DNA of 38,118 bases from Faecalimicrobium dakarense (GCF_000499525.1 NZ_HG529274.1:1-38118); one strand, 5' to 3'; shown: positions 18,533-27,479, counted from the stretch's first letter. The notes: generated from the letters alone by a model not told the origin. Numbers and translations: made by a program.

Positions 18533-18834
18533 TAAAGTACTGATTTAGAAATATATTATATAATTGTTATTCTAATGAGTATTTAATTTCAATGCAATTA
18601 AGTAGATAAATTGATTAAATTTTTAAATATATTATGAAGTTATATGACATAAATTGATAAAGGAATACTTTAAAGTATCTCTTTTTATTCTATTATAATG
18701 GATGGGTTAGAAGTGTAAAAAAATGTAAAAGTATAAAATTATAGATTGGATAATAACCTGATGCGGGTTATTATTTGCTGGAGTGAATAACACCTTACCA
18801 TAAAAGTAAGGTGTTATTTTGTTAATAGTAATAA
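18533..18834. other. Convergent intergenic region with three hairpins, no gene
   Basis: About 300 bases between the convergent GIY-YIG and XRE genes. It holds hairpins at 18661-18687 (GGAATACTT with AAGTATCTC, then TTTTT), 18752-18772 (AATAACC with GGTTATT) and 18786-18820. I see no coding frame. Confidence 0.6.
18786..18820. terminator. Bidirectional terminator between GIY-YIG and XRE genes
   Basis: AATAACACCTTAC pairs perfectly with GTAAGGTGTTATT around CATAAAA. T-rich stretches follow on the plus side, and the minus-strand XRE gene ends 15 bases away. Confidence 0.75.
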
Positions 18835-19230
18835 CTATTCTATTTCATTTATAGACAAAAGAGCTCCAGCCTTTATAGATCTTAGTACGTCATAAACAAA
18901 TGTAGTTGATATTTTTTTACCATTTACAAAGAATTCATTTTCTAGTAAATGCTTTTCAACATCAATGATAAATTTATCCAAATCTTTAGGTAAGTTATAA
19001 TTTATAATAGAGCTATTTTTATGCATTTCATCTGTTAAACCCATTAGATAATCAGTAGAAACATCCAAAGCTTTTGCTAATTTTTTTATAGCGTCACATT
19101 TAGGCTCTCTTATATTATTTTCATATCTTGATAAGCTTCCTTCTGTAATACCAGCAATTTGGCATAACTCTTTCTGGCTTAAATCTAAATGTCTTCTAGC
19201 TTTACTTATTCTATCTCCTATAGTGTCCAA
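18835..19230 (-). CDS. XRE-family helix-turn-helix repressor
   Basis: 131 residues. Residues 5-62 are a Cro/CI-type HTH: RISKARRHLDLSQKELCQIA, then EGSLSRYENNIREP and KALDVSTDYLMGLTDE. The C-terminal 65 residues have no named domain but probably make the dimer. It lies 24 bases downstream of the MazG-like gene on the same strand and is the second gene of that minus-strand operon. The likely target is the divergent promoter region 19563-19661, so it may regulate both its own operon and the helicase gene. Confidence 0.85.
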   Translation of the reverse strand: MDTIGDRISKARRHLDLSQKELCQIAGITEGSLSRYENNIREPKCDAIKKLAKALDVSTDYLMGLTDEMHKNSSIINYNLPKDLDKFIIDVEKHLLENEFFVNGKKISTTFVYDVLRSIKAGALLSINEIE

Positions 19231-19253
19231 TATAAAATCCCCCTTTTAATTTT

Positions 19254-19562
19254 TTAATAAACATTTTTTAAGATTAAATTATCTTCAAATCCACCACGAT
19301 CATTTTTCTTTTCATTCCTTTTATTAAGTACATCTTCCTCACTATAACCATACTTACTAGCAATAGCAAAAAGTACTTCCATAACATCAGCAATCTCTTC
19401 TAAATTCTTATCCTCAAGAAGCTCCTTAGTCTCTTCCTCAAGCTTCATATAAAGATACTCTAGCGCCACATCATCACTAACAACCTCAACATCGCACTTT
19501 TTCCCACTTTTCTCTATAATCTCAGGAATCCTATCCCTAACCAACTTATCATAAACCTTCAT
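19254..19562 (-). CDS. MazG-like / phosphoribosyl-ATP pyrophosphohydrolase-fold protein
   Basis: 102 residues, a full-length single-domain member of the all-alpha NTP pyrophosphatase group. It shows KLVRDRIPEIIEKSGK at the front, then KLEEETKELLEDK and EEIADVMEVLFAIA, the E-x-x-E and E-x-x-D helices that hold magnesium. It hydrolyses nucleoside triphosphates to monophosphates, for housekeeping (damaged NTPs) or regulation; the substrate cannot be told. The start ATG 19562 follows GGAGG. A near-perfect promoter precedes it (see 19591-19619). Confidence 0.85.
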   Translation of the reverse strand: MKVYDKLVRDRIPEIIEKSGKKCDVEVVSDDVALEYLYMKLEEETKELLEDKNLEEIADVMEVLFAIASKYGYSEEDVLNKRNEKKNDRGGFEDNLILKNVY

Positions 19563-19590
19563 AAAAAACCTCCAACATAATAATACAAAA

Positions 19591-19619
19591 ATTATACCTA
19601 CCTTAACCTAAAATGTCAA
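19591..19619 (-). promoter_or_regulatory. Sigma-A promoter of the MazG-like/XRE operon
   Basis: Read on the minus strand: TTGACA (19619-19614), 17-base spacer, TATAAT (19596-19591), a full consensus promoter. It overlaps the weaker plus-strand promoter (TTAACC at 19603, TACAAT at 19627-19632) of the helicase gene, so the two are likely to interfere or to share one operator. Confidence 0.8.
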
Positions 19620-19661
19620 AACATGATACAATATAACCATAACAAAAAGAAAGGAAATGAC

Positions 19662-22172
19662 ATGAATTTAAACTGCATAACAGGTCATAGTGACCACCTA
19701 TATAAACATATACAACAAAGCATACATAATGCTACATCAATAGACATAATAGTATCATTTCTTATGGAAAGTGGAGTAAAACTAATACAAAAAGACTTAG
19801 AAGAAATAAAACACAAAAACATTCCAATAAGAATACTAACAGGAAACTACTTAAACATAACACAACCATCAGCACTATATTTAATAAAAGATATACTAGG
19901 AGAAAATCTTGACATAAGATTTTACAACGATACAAAAAGAAGTTTTCATCCAAAGGCATACATATTTGAAAACAAAACTGAAGGAGAAATTTTCATAGGA
20001 TCTTCAAATCTTTCAAGATCAGCTTTAACAAGTGGTATTGAATGGAATTATAGAATAGACAAAAATAAACAATATGAAGACTTTAAATATTTCAAAGATA
20101 TGTTTGAAGACTTATTCAACAATGAATCAATAATAGTAAATGATGAAGAACTAGAAAGATACTCTAAAACGTGGAAAAAGCCAAAAATTTATTCAAGTAT
20201 TGAGCTTAAAAAAGAAGAAATAAATTATGTTTATAACGATAATCCAAAAGTAACCAACATCTTTGAACCAAGAGGAGCTCAAATAGAAGCTTTATATCAA
20301 CTAAAAAAAACAAGACTAGATGGAAACGACAAAGGTCTAGTAGTAGCAGCAACAGGAATAGGTAAAACATATTTAGCAGCATTTGATAGTAGAGAGTTTG
20401 AAAGAGTTTTATTCGTAGCTCATAGAGAAGAAATATTAAAACAAGCTTATGAAAGCTTTAAAAATATAAGAACTGATAAATTAATTAAAAATATAGATAA
20501 TAACCTAATGGTAGCAGAACCTAGTGAATTAGAAAAATTAAATTCTAATGAAGAATACAACATGGGATTTTTTATGAATTCTACAAGAGACAATAATAAA
20601 GATATAATATTTGCATCTGTTCAAAGTTTAGGAAAGAAAGAATATCTAAATGAAGATTATTTTCCAAAAGATTACTTTGATTACATAGTAGTAGATGAAT
20701 TCCACCATGCAGTATCTTCTAACTACCAAAATATTATAAACTACTTTGAACCAAAGTTTATGCTAGGACTTACAGCAACTCCTGATAGACTAGATAACAA
20801 AGATGTATTTAGCATATGTGATTACAATACAGTTTATGAAGTTAACTTAAAAGGAGCAATAGATAAGGGGTGGTTAGTGCCTTTTAGATATTATGGAATT
20901 TATGATGATAGTATAAACTATGAAGAAGTAGAATTTAAAAATGGAAAATACAATAATAAAGAACTTGAGAAAGCTCTTAACGTAGGCAATAGAGCAAATC
21001 TAGTACTAAATCATTATAAAAAGTATAAATCAAGACAAGCTCTAGGATTTTGTACAAGTAAATCACATGCAGAGTATATGGCAAAATACTTTAATGATAA
21101 TGGAGTACCTTCATGTGCTGTATATAGTGGAAGTGAAGGAGAACATAGCATAGAAAGAAATGAAGCTCTTAAAAAACTTAGAAATGAAGAATTAAAAGTA
21201 ATTTTCTCTGTTGATATGTTTAACGAGGGACTAGATGTAAAAAGTATAGATATGGTTATGTTTTTAAGACCAACAGAATCACCAACAGTATTTTTACAAC
21301 AATTAGGAAGAGGCCTTAGAAAAGATAAAAATAAAAATTACTTAAATGTATTAGACTTTATAGGAAATTATAAAAAAGCAAACTTAGTACCATATTTATT
21401 GTCTGGGAAATGTAAAGAGAATATATCAAGTAGTAAAGGCAGTAGCATATTAAAAGAAGATGATTATCCAGAAGATTGCTTTATAGATTTTGATTTTAGA
21501 CTTATAGATTTATTTGAAAGAATGAATAAGGAAAATCAAAAGCTAGAAGATATGATAATTGAAGAGTATTACAAAGTAAAAGAAGATTTAGGACATAGAC
21601 CTTCAAGGCTAGATTTATTTACTTATATGGATTATGATTTATATGACAATATGAAAAAGAAAAGTAAATTAAATATATTTAAAGATTATTTATCTTTCTT
21701 AAATAAAATAGATGAACTTAATGAAGATGAAAAGGAAATTTTAAATAGCTTTGGATATGAATTTATAAATATGTTAGAAAATACAGCAATGAGTAAAAGT
21801 TATAAACTACCAGTGTTTTTAACATTTTATAATAATGGAAAATTAAAACATAAAATAGATGATGAAGACTTATATAAAAGCTTTAAAGAATTTTATACTA
21901 AAGGATCTAACAAAGTTGATATGTTAAAAGATAAATCAACTAAAGATTTTATGAATTGGGATAAGAAAAACTATATATCTTTAGCAAGAAAAAATTCAGT
22001 TAAGTTTTTATTAAAAAGCAGTAGTGAATTTTTCTATGAAGATAATGAATATGTAAGTTTAAATGATGAATTAGAAAAATTCTTAAATAATAATGTATTT
22101 ATAGAAAACGTTAAAGAGACAATAGATTTTAGGACAAAAGAATTTTATAAAAATAGATACGAAAAGAAATAA
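19662..22172 (+). CDS. Phospholipase D-like nuclease fused to a superfamily 2 DEAD/DEAH helicase
   Basis: About 836 residues. The front 170 are a PLD-type nuclease module with a single HKD-like motif (HPKAYIF, then IGSSNLSRSAL). Next comes an SF2 helicase with Walker A AATGIGKT, VVDEFHHA (motif II), LGLTATPDR (motif III) and the second RecA domain ending QQLGRGLRKDK (motif VI). The C-terminal 250 residues fit the DUF3427-type extension of this architecture. Such proteins are found in defence islands and mobile elements; DNA unwinding with cleavage is inferred. I start it at ATG 19662 (MNLNCITGHSDHL) behind AGAAAGGA, because an upstream ATG at 19623 lies within the promoter and lacks a ribosome binding site. 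The HIT gene follows after 38 bases. Confidence 0.88.
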   Translation: MNLNCITGHSDHLYKHIQQSIHNATSIDIIVSFLMESGVKLIQKDLEEIKHKNIPIRILTGNYLNITQPSALYLIKDILGENLDIRFYNDTKRSFHPKAYIFENKTEGEIFIGSSNLSRSALTSGIEWNYRIDKNKQYEDFKYFKDMFEDLFNNESIIVNDEELERYSKTWKKPKIYSSIELKKEEINYVYNDNPKVTNIFEPRGAQIEALYQLKKTRLDGNDKGLVVAATGIGKTYLAAFDSREFERVLFVAHREEILKQAYESFKNIRTDKLIKNIDNNLMVAEPSELEKLNSNEEYNMGFFMNSTRDNNKDIIFASVQSLGKKEYLNEDYFPKDYFDYIVVDEFHHAVSSNYQNIINYFEPKFMLGLTATPDRLDNKDVFSICDYNTVYEVNLKGAIDKGWLVPFRYYGIYDDSINYEEVEFKNGKYNNKELEKALNVGNRANLVLNHYKKYKSRQALGFCTSKSHAEYMAKYFNDNGVPSCAVYSGSEGEHSIERNEALKKLRNEELKVIFSVDMFNEGLDVKSIDMVMFLRPTESPTVFLQQLGRGLRKDKNKNYLNVLDFIGNYKKANLVPYLLSGKCKENISSSKGSSILKEDDYPEDCFIDFDFRLIDLFERMNKENQKLEDMIIEEYYKVKEDLGHRPSRLDLFTYMDYDLYDNMKKKSKLNIFKDYLSFLNKIDELNEDEKEILNSFGYEFINMLENTAMSKSYKLPVFLTFYNNGKLKHKIDDEDLYKSFKEFYTKGSNKVDMLKDKSTKDFMNWDKKNYISLARKNSVKFLLKSSSEFFYEDNEYVSLNDELEKFLNNNVFIENVKETIDFRTKEFYKNRYEKK

Positions 22173-22210
22173 GGGACTAACGAAACGTTCGGTAGGATAA
22201 AGGAGAAATT

Positions 22211-22573
22211 ATGAACTGTATATTTTGCGATATGAATAATTACGTATTAGAAAATGAATTAGCTTATGCTATATATGATAAGTTTCCAGTAAACAAAGGA
22301 CACATGCTTTTCATTCCTAAAAGGCATGTTAAAGACTTCTTTGATATAACAAAAGAAGAAAGAGAAGCTATATTTGATTTAGTAGACGAAGGTAAAAAAT
22401 TATTAGATGATAAGTATAGCCCAGATGCTTACAATGTAGGTGTAAACTGTGGAGAAGTATCAGGGCAAACTGTAATGCATGTTCATGTGCATCTAATACC
22501 AAGATACATTGGAGATACTAATTCACCTCAAGGTGGTGTAAGAGGGGTAATACCTGATAAAATGAAATATTAG
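22211..22573 (+). CDS. HIT-family nucleotide hydrolase
   Basis: 120 residues, a typical single-domain HIT protein. The active-site triad is in VMHVHVHLIPR, and the front CIFCDM begins a possible zinc site. Members hydrolyse dinucleoside polyphosphates, AMP-lysine or other nucleotide adducts. The start ATG follows AAAGGAG. It sits 38 bases after the helicase gene, with a terminator only behind it, so the two are probably one transcript. The job may be general housekeeping or tied to the helicase. Confidence 0.9.
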   Translation: MNCIFCDMNNYVLENELAYAIYDKFPVNKGHMLFIPKRHVKDFFDITKEEREAIFDLVDEGKKLLDDKYSPDAYNVGVNCGEVSGQTVMHVHVHLIPRYIGDTNSPQGGVRGVIPDKMKY

Positions 22574-22598
22574 GAAATAAGGTCAACTATAATATATA

Positions 22599-22640
22599 AA
22601 TAACCTCCTTTACTATTAAGTATGAAGGGGGTTATTTATT
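22599..22640 (+). terminator. Intrinsic terminator after the HIT gene
   Basis: AATAACCTCCTT pairs with AAGGGGGTTATTT (one G-U pair), then TATT. Confidence 0.8.
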
Positions 22641-22658
22641 ACTAATATAATAAAAGAC

Positions 22659-22689
22659 TTGACTTAAAGCTAACTCTAAGTGGTATAGT
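22659..22689 (+). promoter_or_regulatory. MerR-type promoter with 19-bp spacer
   Basis: TTGACT (22659-22664) and TATAGT (22684-22689) are 19 bp apart, too far for sigma-A alone. The spacer holds a dyad, ACTTAAAG CTAA CTCTAAGT. This is the hallmark of promoters that a MerR-family activator untwists. It drives the ABC transporter gene 52 bases on. No MerR gene is in the window. Confidence 0.75.
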
Positions 22690-22741
22690 TTAAATGATTA
22701 AAAATAGATAGATAGAAGTTAAAGAAAATTGGGAGGCAATA

Positions 22742-24460
22742 ATGAAGAAATTATGGAAATACATTTTTAAATATAAACTTTTATTTTTCACAAGAATACT
22801 CACTATATCTATGGCAGCCTTATCTGTCATAGCATTTGATTTTATTATGGGATTTATAGTAGATATATTTGCAAGTGGAAGTAGTGAAAAGTTTGTACCT
22901 ATTATTGTTGTAAGTATTTTGCTTATAATAATATTATTTTTAACCGAATATATAGACGGAAAAGTTATGTCCTCTTATATAAAAAGCACAGTAAATTATA
23001 TGAAAACGGATATATTTAATAAAATACTAAATAAAGATATGAAAGATTTCTCACTAGATAATAGTGGTAAGTATATATCAATTCTTTACAATGATATAAA
23101 AATAATAGAAGATAGTTTATTAAATAATATCTTTCTTGTAATATCATCTTTTATATCTTTTATAATATCGTTAGTATTTTTATTTTCTATTAGTCCATAC
23201 ATAGTAATATTTATTGCTGTATTTGGAACTTTGGGATTTGTAATACCAAGTGCTTTATCTAAAAAATTAGTAATAGAAAAAAATAATTACTCACAAAATT
23301 TAGAAGAAATAACTTCTGTTACTAAGGATTTATTTTCAGGATTTGAAGTAATAAAAGGATTTAATATAGGAAGTAAAATTAATGAAATATTTAAAAACTC
23401 TTCTAATAATGTAGAAACTAGCAAGAGAAAATGTTCTATACTTGAAGCTATTATAAGGGGATTCTCACTTTCTTTTAGTGTTACTATATACTTAGGTGTT
23501 TTAATATTAGGTGGATACCTAATGTATAAAGGAGAGATAACAGTTGGTACAGCTATAATAATAATTCAATTAAGTACTCATGTAGTAGGGCCTGTTAAAG
23601 TAAGTATATCTTTAATCAATCAAATAAAATCAGTATCTCTTATAGCAGATAAAATTGATAATATAATTAATGACCTAAATGAAGATGTTGAAAATGAACA
23701 ATTACCAATATTTGAAGAAAGCATCAAAGTTAATAATTTAAACTTTTCTTATACTGAAGATAGAAAAACTCTAAATAATGTTAATTTAACTTTTGATAAA
23801 AATAAAAAGTATGCAATAGTAGGAGAAAGTGGATGTGGTAAAAGTACACTAATAAAGCTACTAATGAGATATTACAAAACTTATGATGGAGAGATATCAA
23901 TAGATAACAAAAATATCCAAAATATATTTAGTAATGATTTATATAAAAATATGTCTATGATTCAGCAAAATGTATTTATGTTTGATGATACTATAAAAGA
24001 AAATATTAAATTATTTGGAGATTATAGTGATGATGAAGTTTTAAATATATGCAAAAGATCTGGTTTATCTAATTTAATAAAACAACTTCCTAAAGGAATT
24101 GATTCTTTAGTTGGAGAAAATGGAAATAAATTATCTGGAGGAGAAAAGCAAAGAATAGCTATTGCTCGTTCACTTATAAATAATACTAAGATATTAATTT
24201 TAGATGAATCAACTTCTGCATTAGATAATGAAACTGCGTATAATTTAGAAAACTCACTATTATCCATTGATGATTTGACGTTAATAGTAGTAACTCACAA
24301 GCTTATAAAAAATATATTACTAAAATATGATGAAATAATAGTTATGAAAGATGGTTCAGTTATAGAAAAAGGTTCATTTAAAGAACTAATTAATATGAAA
24401 GGATATTTTTATAGTTTATATTATCTACAAAGTGAAGAAGTAGATATATCAGATAAATAA
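22742..24460 (+). CDS. ABC transporter, fused membrane and ATPase domains (half-exporter)
   Basis: 572 residues. Residues 1-300 are an ABC exporter membrane domain with six hydrophobic segments, and 320-560 are the ATPase: Walker A GESGCGKST at about 361, signature LSGGEKQR at about 463, Walker B ILILDES at about 484, and the H-loop in VVTHKL. It acts in the membrane as a homodimer, or with a partner not seen here. The substrate is unknown: drugs, peptides or lipids are all handled by this family. Control by a MerR-type promoter suggests induction by a drug or similar stress. Single gene, ATG behind GGGAGG. Confidence 0.92.
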   Translation: MKKLWKYIFKYKLLFFTRILTISMAALSVIAFDFIMGFIVDIFASGSSEKFVPIIVVSILLIIILFLTEYIDGKVMSSYIKSTVNYMKTDIFNKILNKDMKDFSLDNSGKYISILYNDIKIIEDSLLNNIFLVISSFISFIISLVFLFSISPYIVIFIAVFGTLGFVIPSALSKKLVIEKNNYSQNLEEITSVTKDLFSGFEVIKGFNIGSKINEIFKNSSNNVETSKRKCSILEAIIRGFSLSFSVTIYLGVLILGGYLMYKGEITVGTAIIIIQLSTHVVGPVKVSISLINQIKSVSLIADKIDNIINDLNEDVENEQLPIFEESIKVNNLNFSYTEDRKTLNNVNLTFDKNKKYAIVGESGCGKSTLIKLLMRYYKTYDGEISIDNKNIQNIFSNDLYKNMSMIQQNVFMFDDTIKENIKLFGDYSDDEVLNICKRSGLSNLIKQLPKGIDSLVGENGNKLSGGEKQRIAIARSLINNTKILILDESTSALDNETAYNLENSLLSIDDLTLIVVTHKLIKNILLKYDEIIVMKDGSVIEKGSFKELINMKGYFYSLYYLQSEEVDISDK

Positions 24461-24784
24461 ATATATCTAAATAATTTATAAACGAGGTATAACTTATATA
24501 TTAAATAATTACAATTACATGGAAGAAAGTTATATAAAATATTACTATAAAGCAAATTTTTAATATTTAAACTAGTTGAATAATCATTGTGAAAGTGTTA
24601 ACATATACATTGTCTATATTAAAATTTTGGTAAATATTGTAACTTGCAGTTGGATTTACTGAATAAAAATCCACTTACTTTGAGCAATGGAATCTATGAT
24701 TCATTCGCGACATTTAAAGTTTAGTAAGTATTTATCACAAAAGATTTAATATAACTAAAAACTAAAGCAAAAGGGGAATAAGTA
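24461..24784. other. 324-bp intergenic region, no gene seen
   Basis: No open frame with a start site. A small inverted pair (GGATTT 24652-24657, AAATCC near 24668) is the only structure noted. There is no clear terminator after the ABC gene. The promoter of the hydrolase gene must be here but cannot be placed with confidence. Confidence 0.4.
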
Positions 24785-25756
24785 ATGAAAAGAAAAAACT
24801 TAAGGGGTGTAATTGGTTATAGTTTAGCGGTGTGCCTGATAACAATAAACTGCTCTTCATCACTTGTATTCGCAGAAAAAGGTGTGAATATAAAAGAGAG
24901 TCAGATAAGAATGGCAAGTACAGAAAAGGTGAAGTTAGATAATGGAATTGTATTGAATTCAAAAGAAATGGGTGAAGGGGATGTAACCATTGTATTTGAT
25001 ACAGGTTATGGAAATACATTAGATAATTTTACATATATGCAAGGGGAATTATCAAAGATAGCAAAAACGTTGACATATGATAGAGCAGGATTAGGGGAAA
25101 GCAGTGATACAGGAAATATGGCTCCTCTTAGTGATAATGAGAGAAAAACTCTTAGAGATGGTGGAACAATAGAATATAATGAAGCTGATTTTGATGGTAC
25201 TACTAAGACAGCAAAGGATAAGGCGGAGAACCTATATAAATTATTACAAGCTAAAAATCTTCCAGAACCATATATTTTAGTAACACACTCTTTAGGTGGT
25301 CATACTGCTATAGAGTTTGCAAAAATGCATAAAGAAAAAGTACAGGGCATAGTATTTATAGATTCAACTGGTAGAAGTGCTAATGGTGAAATGTATGAGT
25401 TTTTCGAATCATTTGTCCCGGGAATGGGAGACGAACAATTATCTGTATATAATAAGTATGATGGAACATTAGATGAGGTTCTTATGGGTGAAAATCAAGT
25501 TAAAAATGATAAAAATGCATTAAGAGACATACCTTTACTTTATTTAGAGTGTGACCCTTATGCAATGGCTCAAGGACCTATGGGTGATGCTTTTGCTGAA
25601 TTGAAAACTAAACAAATAAGCGATTTATTGTCAATGTCTGATGATACTAAGCATGTTCAAATAAAAGACGCAACACATCAAGTACATACAGATAAACCAG
25701 AGGAAACATTAGCTCATGTAACAGAATTTATAAATTATTGTATAGAAAAAAATTAA
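24785..25756 (+). CDS. Secreted alpha/beta-hydrolase
   Basis: 323 residues. A Sec signal peptide (MKRKNLRGVIGYSLAVCLIT, then cleavage after VFA at about 31) sends it out of the cell. The mature part is an alpha/beta hydrolase: VIFDTGYG-like oxyanion strand (VTIVFDTGYGN), YDRAGLGESS, nucleophile elbow THSLGGH with the Ser, then an acidic strand (LYLECDPYA) and the final His in KDATHQVH. Substrate unknown: esters, lipids or peptides are possible. The start ATG follows AAGGGG. A terminator follows, so it is monocistronic. Confidence 0.88.
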   Translation: MKRKNLRGVIGYSLAVCLITINCSSSLVFAEKGVNIKESQIRMASTEKVKLDNGIVLNSKEMGEGDVTIVFDTGYGNTLDNFTYMQGELSKIAKTLTYDRAGLGESSDTGNMAPLSDNERKTLRDGGTIEYNEADFDGTTKTAKDKAENLYKLLQAKNLPEPYILVTHSLGGHTAIEFAKMHKEKVQGIVFIDSTGRSANGEMYEFFESFVPGMGDEQLSVYNKYDGTLDEVLMGENQVKNDKNALRDIPLLYLECDPYAMAQGPMGDAFAELKTKQISDLLSMSDDTKHVQIKDATHQVHTDKPEETLAHVTEFINYCIEKN

Positions 25757-25769
25757 ATTATTTAATAAA

Positions 25770-25812
25770 AAATAGAGGTTTAGTATTATCAATTCTAAAC
25801 CTCTATTTTATT
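25770..25812 (+). terminator. Intrinsic terminator after the hydrolase gene
   Basis: AATAGAGGTTTAG pairs with CTAAACCTCTATT, followed by TTATT. Confidence 0.85.
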
Positions 25813-25880
25813 AATTGTATAATATAATCAAAGTTTAAAATTGATAAAAATTTAATATAAGTTGGTTAGGGGGATGTAAA

Positions 25881-26302
25881 ATGAAAAAAGATTAATTATA
25901 CCTGTATATATCATGGTTACACTATTAATAGTAGGATGTTCAAATCTTACAAGCACAGCTTTACAAGGTTTTTATCAAAGCGCTATGAAAAATGGATATC
26001 ATATACAATTTTCTTTTGAAAATGATGAAAATACCTTTGTTGCATACATTAACAATATAGAAATAAATAAGGGAACATATGAAAGTTTAGGGGATAGAAA
26101 CTATATTTTAAAAGGAGATATGGATGAATTAACAGTAAAGCTAGAAAAAAATGATTCTTTTAGCATCAATATGGAAAATCTGTCAGAAAAACTAAATGAT
26201 AGCAAACCAATACAGCTAAAAAATCTTGATAAAGTGCCTACGTATTTTGAACAAATATTTAGCGACGAAGATAAAGAAACTGTCCAAAATCTATTAAAAT
26301 AA
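25881..26302 (+). CDS. Small lipoprotein with a broken start (one A missing in the signal peptide)
   Basis: A full signal peptide appears only if one A is added to the run at 25884-25889: MKKRLIIPVYIMVTLLIVGC, with a lipobox LIVGC and lipid-carrying Cys20. As given, ATG 25881 (behind a good TTAGGGGGA site) runs into TAA after four codons, and the rest is open from ATG 25913 without a site of its own. The restored protein has 140 residues. The mature domain is a small beta-rich fold (KNGYHIQFSFENDENTFVAY and on), of unknown role, presumably at the outer face of the membrane. Confidence 0.75.
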
Positions 26303-26303
26303 C

Positions 26304-26359
26304 AAAATAACTGTATCTTATTGTTAAAGCATTAAGCTTGCCGAGATATAGTTATTTTT
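26304..26359 (+). terminator. Intrinsic terminator after the lipoprotein gene
   Basis: AAAATAACTGTATCT pairs with AGATATAGTTATTTT (one G-U pair) around a 25-nt loop, then T-rich sequence. Confidence 0.65.
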
Positions 26360-26362
26360 GTA

Positions 26363-26599
26363 TAGTATTTTTCACAAAGTAAGCTAGAGGAAAATACACA
26401 ACTAATACCTTTGCTATCTGATATATCAGACTCAGAAGGAGTATTAGAAGAACATCTAGTAATCAATGAAATCCATAATAAGCAATTAAATAAATACCAA
26501 GATGTAGCACGCTATAGTTTTGAAACAAAATCAGGGGGAGAAAAATATTATAGAACAAATAAACATACAAATAAACAATGCAAAAAACGAAGTAGCTAA
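26363..26599 (+). pseudogene. Coding-like fragment without a start, overlapping the next gene
   Basis: The frame is open from 26363 (SQSKLEENTQLIPLLSDISD and on) to TAA 26597-26599 and reads like protein up to about 26540 (KYQDVARYSFETKSGGE), but it has no start codon with a ribosome binding site; TTG 26411 is the only candidate. It may be the tail of a gene deleted on the left. It could also be the front of the coiled-coil gene if the A-run at 26541-26545 has one A too many. I do not recognise it. Confidence 0.35.
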
Positions 26600-27479
26600 A
26601 AAATATGTATTAGAAAATAAACTAAATGACCTAAAAAAAGAATTACATAAAAGTGAAGAAGAACTAAATCAACTAGAAAGCAACCTTAGAAAAGAGAAAA
26701 GAGATGTAGATAAGCTAAAGACACTATCATTATCAAACCTAATGTCTACAGTAATGGGAAACAAAGCAGAAAAAATGGAAAAAGAAGAAAAAGAATACAT
26801 AATGGCAAAAATCCAATATGATAGTTGTCAATCTAGAGTAAGCTCAATAAAATCTAGCATAAATGATACAACAAAAATACTAAATAGCTTAGAAAAATAC
26901 GAAGAAGAATATGCCAACTTATTAAAAAAGAAAATAGAGCTAATTAATATATATGGTGATGAAAATACTAAAAATAAAATCATAGACATAGAAGAAAAAA
27001 TTGATAGCTACCTAAAGGAAATCAAAGAAATAAATGAATCCATATCAGTTGGAGATAGTCTAATAGAGGAAATAGCACAAGCTAAAAAACTATTAAATTC
27101 TGCAAAAAATTGGAGTACCCTTGATATACTTGGTGGAGATCTATTAAGCTCTATGGCTAAGCATAGTAAAATAGATGAAGCTCAATTTCATTTTTCTAGA
27201 ATTTCAAATTTAACAAACTCTTTCAATAAAGAATTAAGAGATGTAAACATTAGTGGAGTTGGATTTTCAGGTACAACAAAAACTTTTGATATATTCTTTG
27301 ATAATATATTTAGTGATCTTTCAGTAGATAAACATATCAATCAATCTTATGACAAGGTATATAACCTAGAAAGAAGTGTAGAAAGTATACTAAGAAAGCT
27401 AAAAAGTGATAAGGAAAAATTAAATATTGAAGTTACTGTTACGAGAAATGAATATGATGAATTTATAAAAAATATATAG
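26547..27479 (+). CDS. Coiled-coil protein of unknown role, probable ATT start
   Basis: About 310 residues. Residues 10-180 are almost entirely coiled coil (LNDLKKELHKSEEELNQLES and on). The C-terminal 130 are helical with a Gly-rich turn (NISGVGFSGTTKTFDIFFDN). No signal or membrane segment. A strong site AGGGGGAG (26533-26540) is 6 bases before ATT 26547 (IIEQINIQINNAK). No ATG, GTG or TTG is placed that well. TTG 26520 is in frame but lies upstream of the site, so ATT is my choice and TTG the alternative. Function unknown; it precedes the selenoprotein gene by 83 bases. Confidence 0.7.
   Translation: MIEQINIQINNAKNEVAKKYVLENKLNDLKKELHKSEEELNQLESNLRKEKRDVDKLKTLSLSNLMSTVMGNKAEKMEKEEKEYIMAKIQYDSCQSRVSSIKSSINDTTKILNSLEKYEEEYANLLKKKIELINIYGDENTKNKIIDIEEKIDSYLKEIKEINESISVGDSLIEEIAQAKKLLNSAKNWSTLDILGGDLLSSMAKHSKIDEAQFHFSRISNLTNSFNKELRDVNISGVGFSGTTKTFDIFFDNIFSDLSVDKHINQSYDKVYNLERSVESILRKLKSDKEKLNIEVTVTRNEYDEFIKNI

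Noticed and set aside
19623-19661. Upstream ATG 19623 as the start of the helicase gene
   Set aside because: It overlaps the -10 element and has no ribosome binding site, while ATG 19662 has AGAAAGGA at the right distance.
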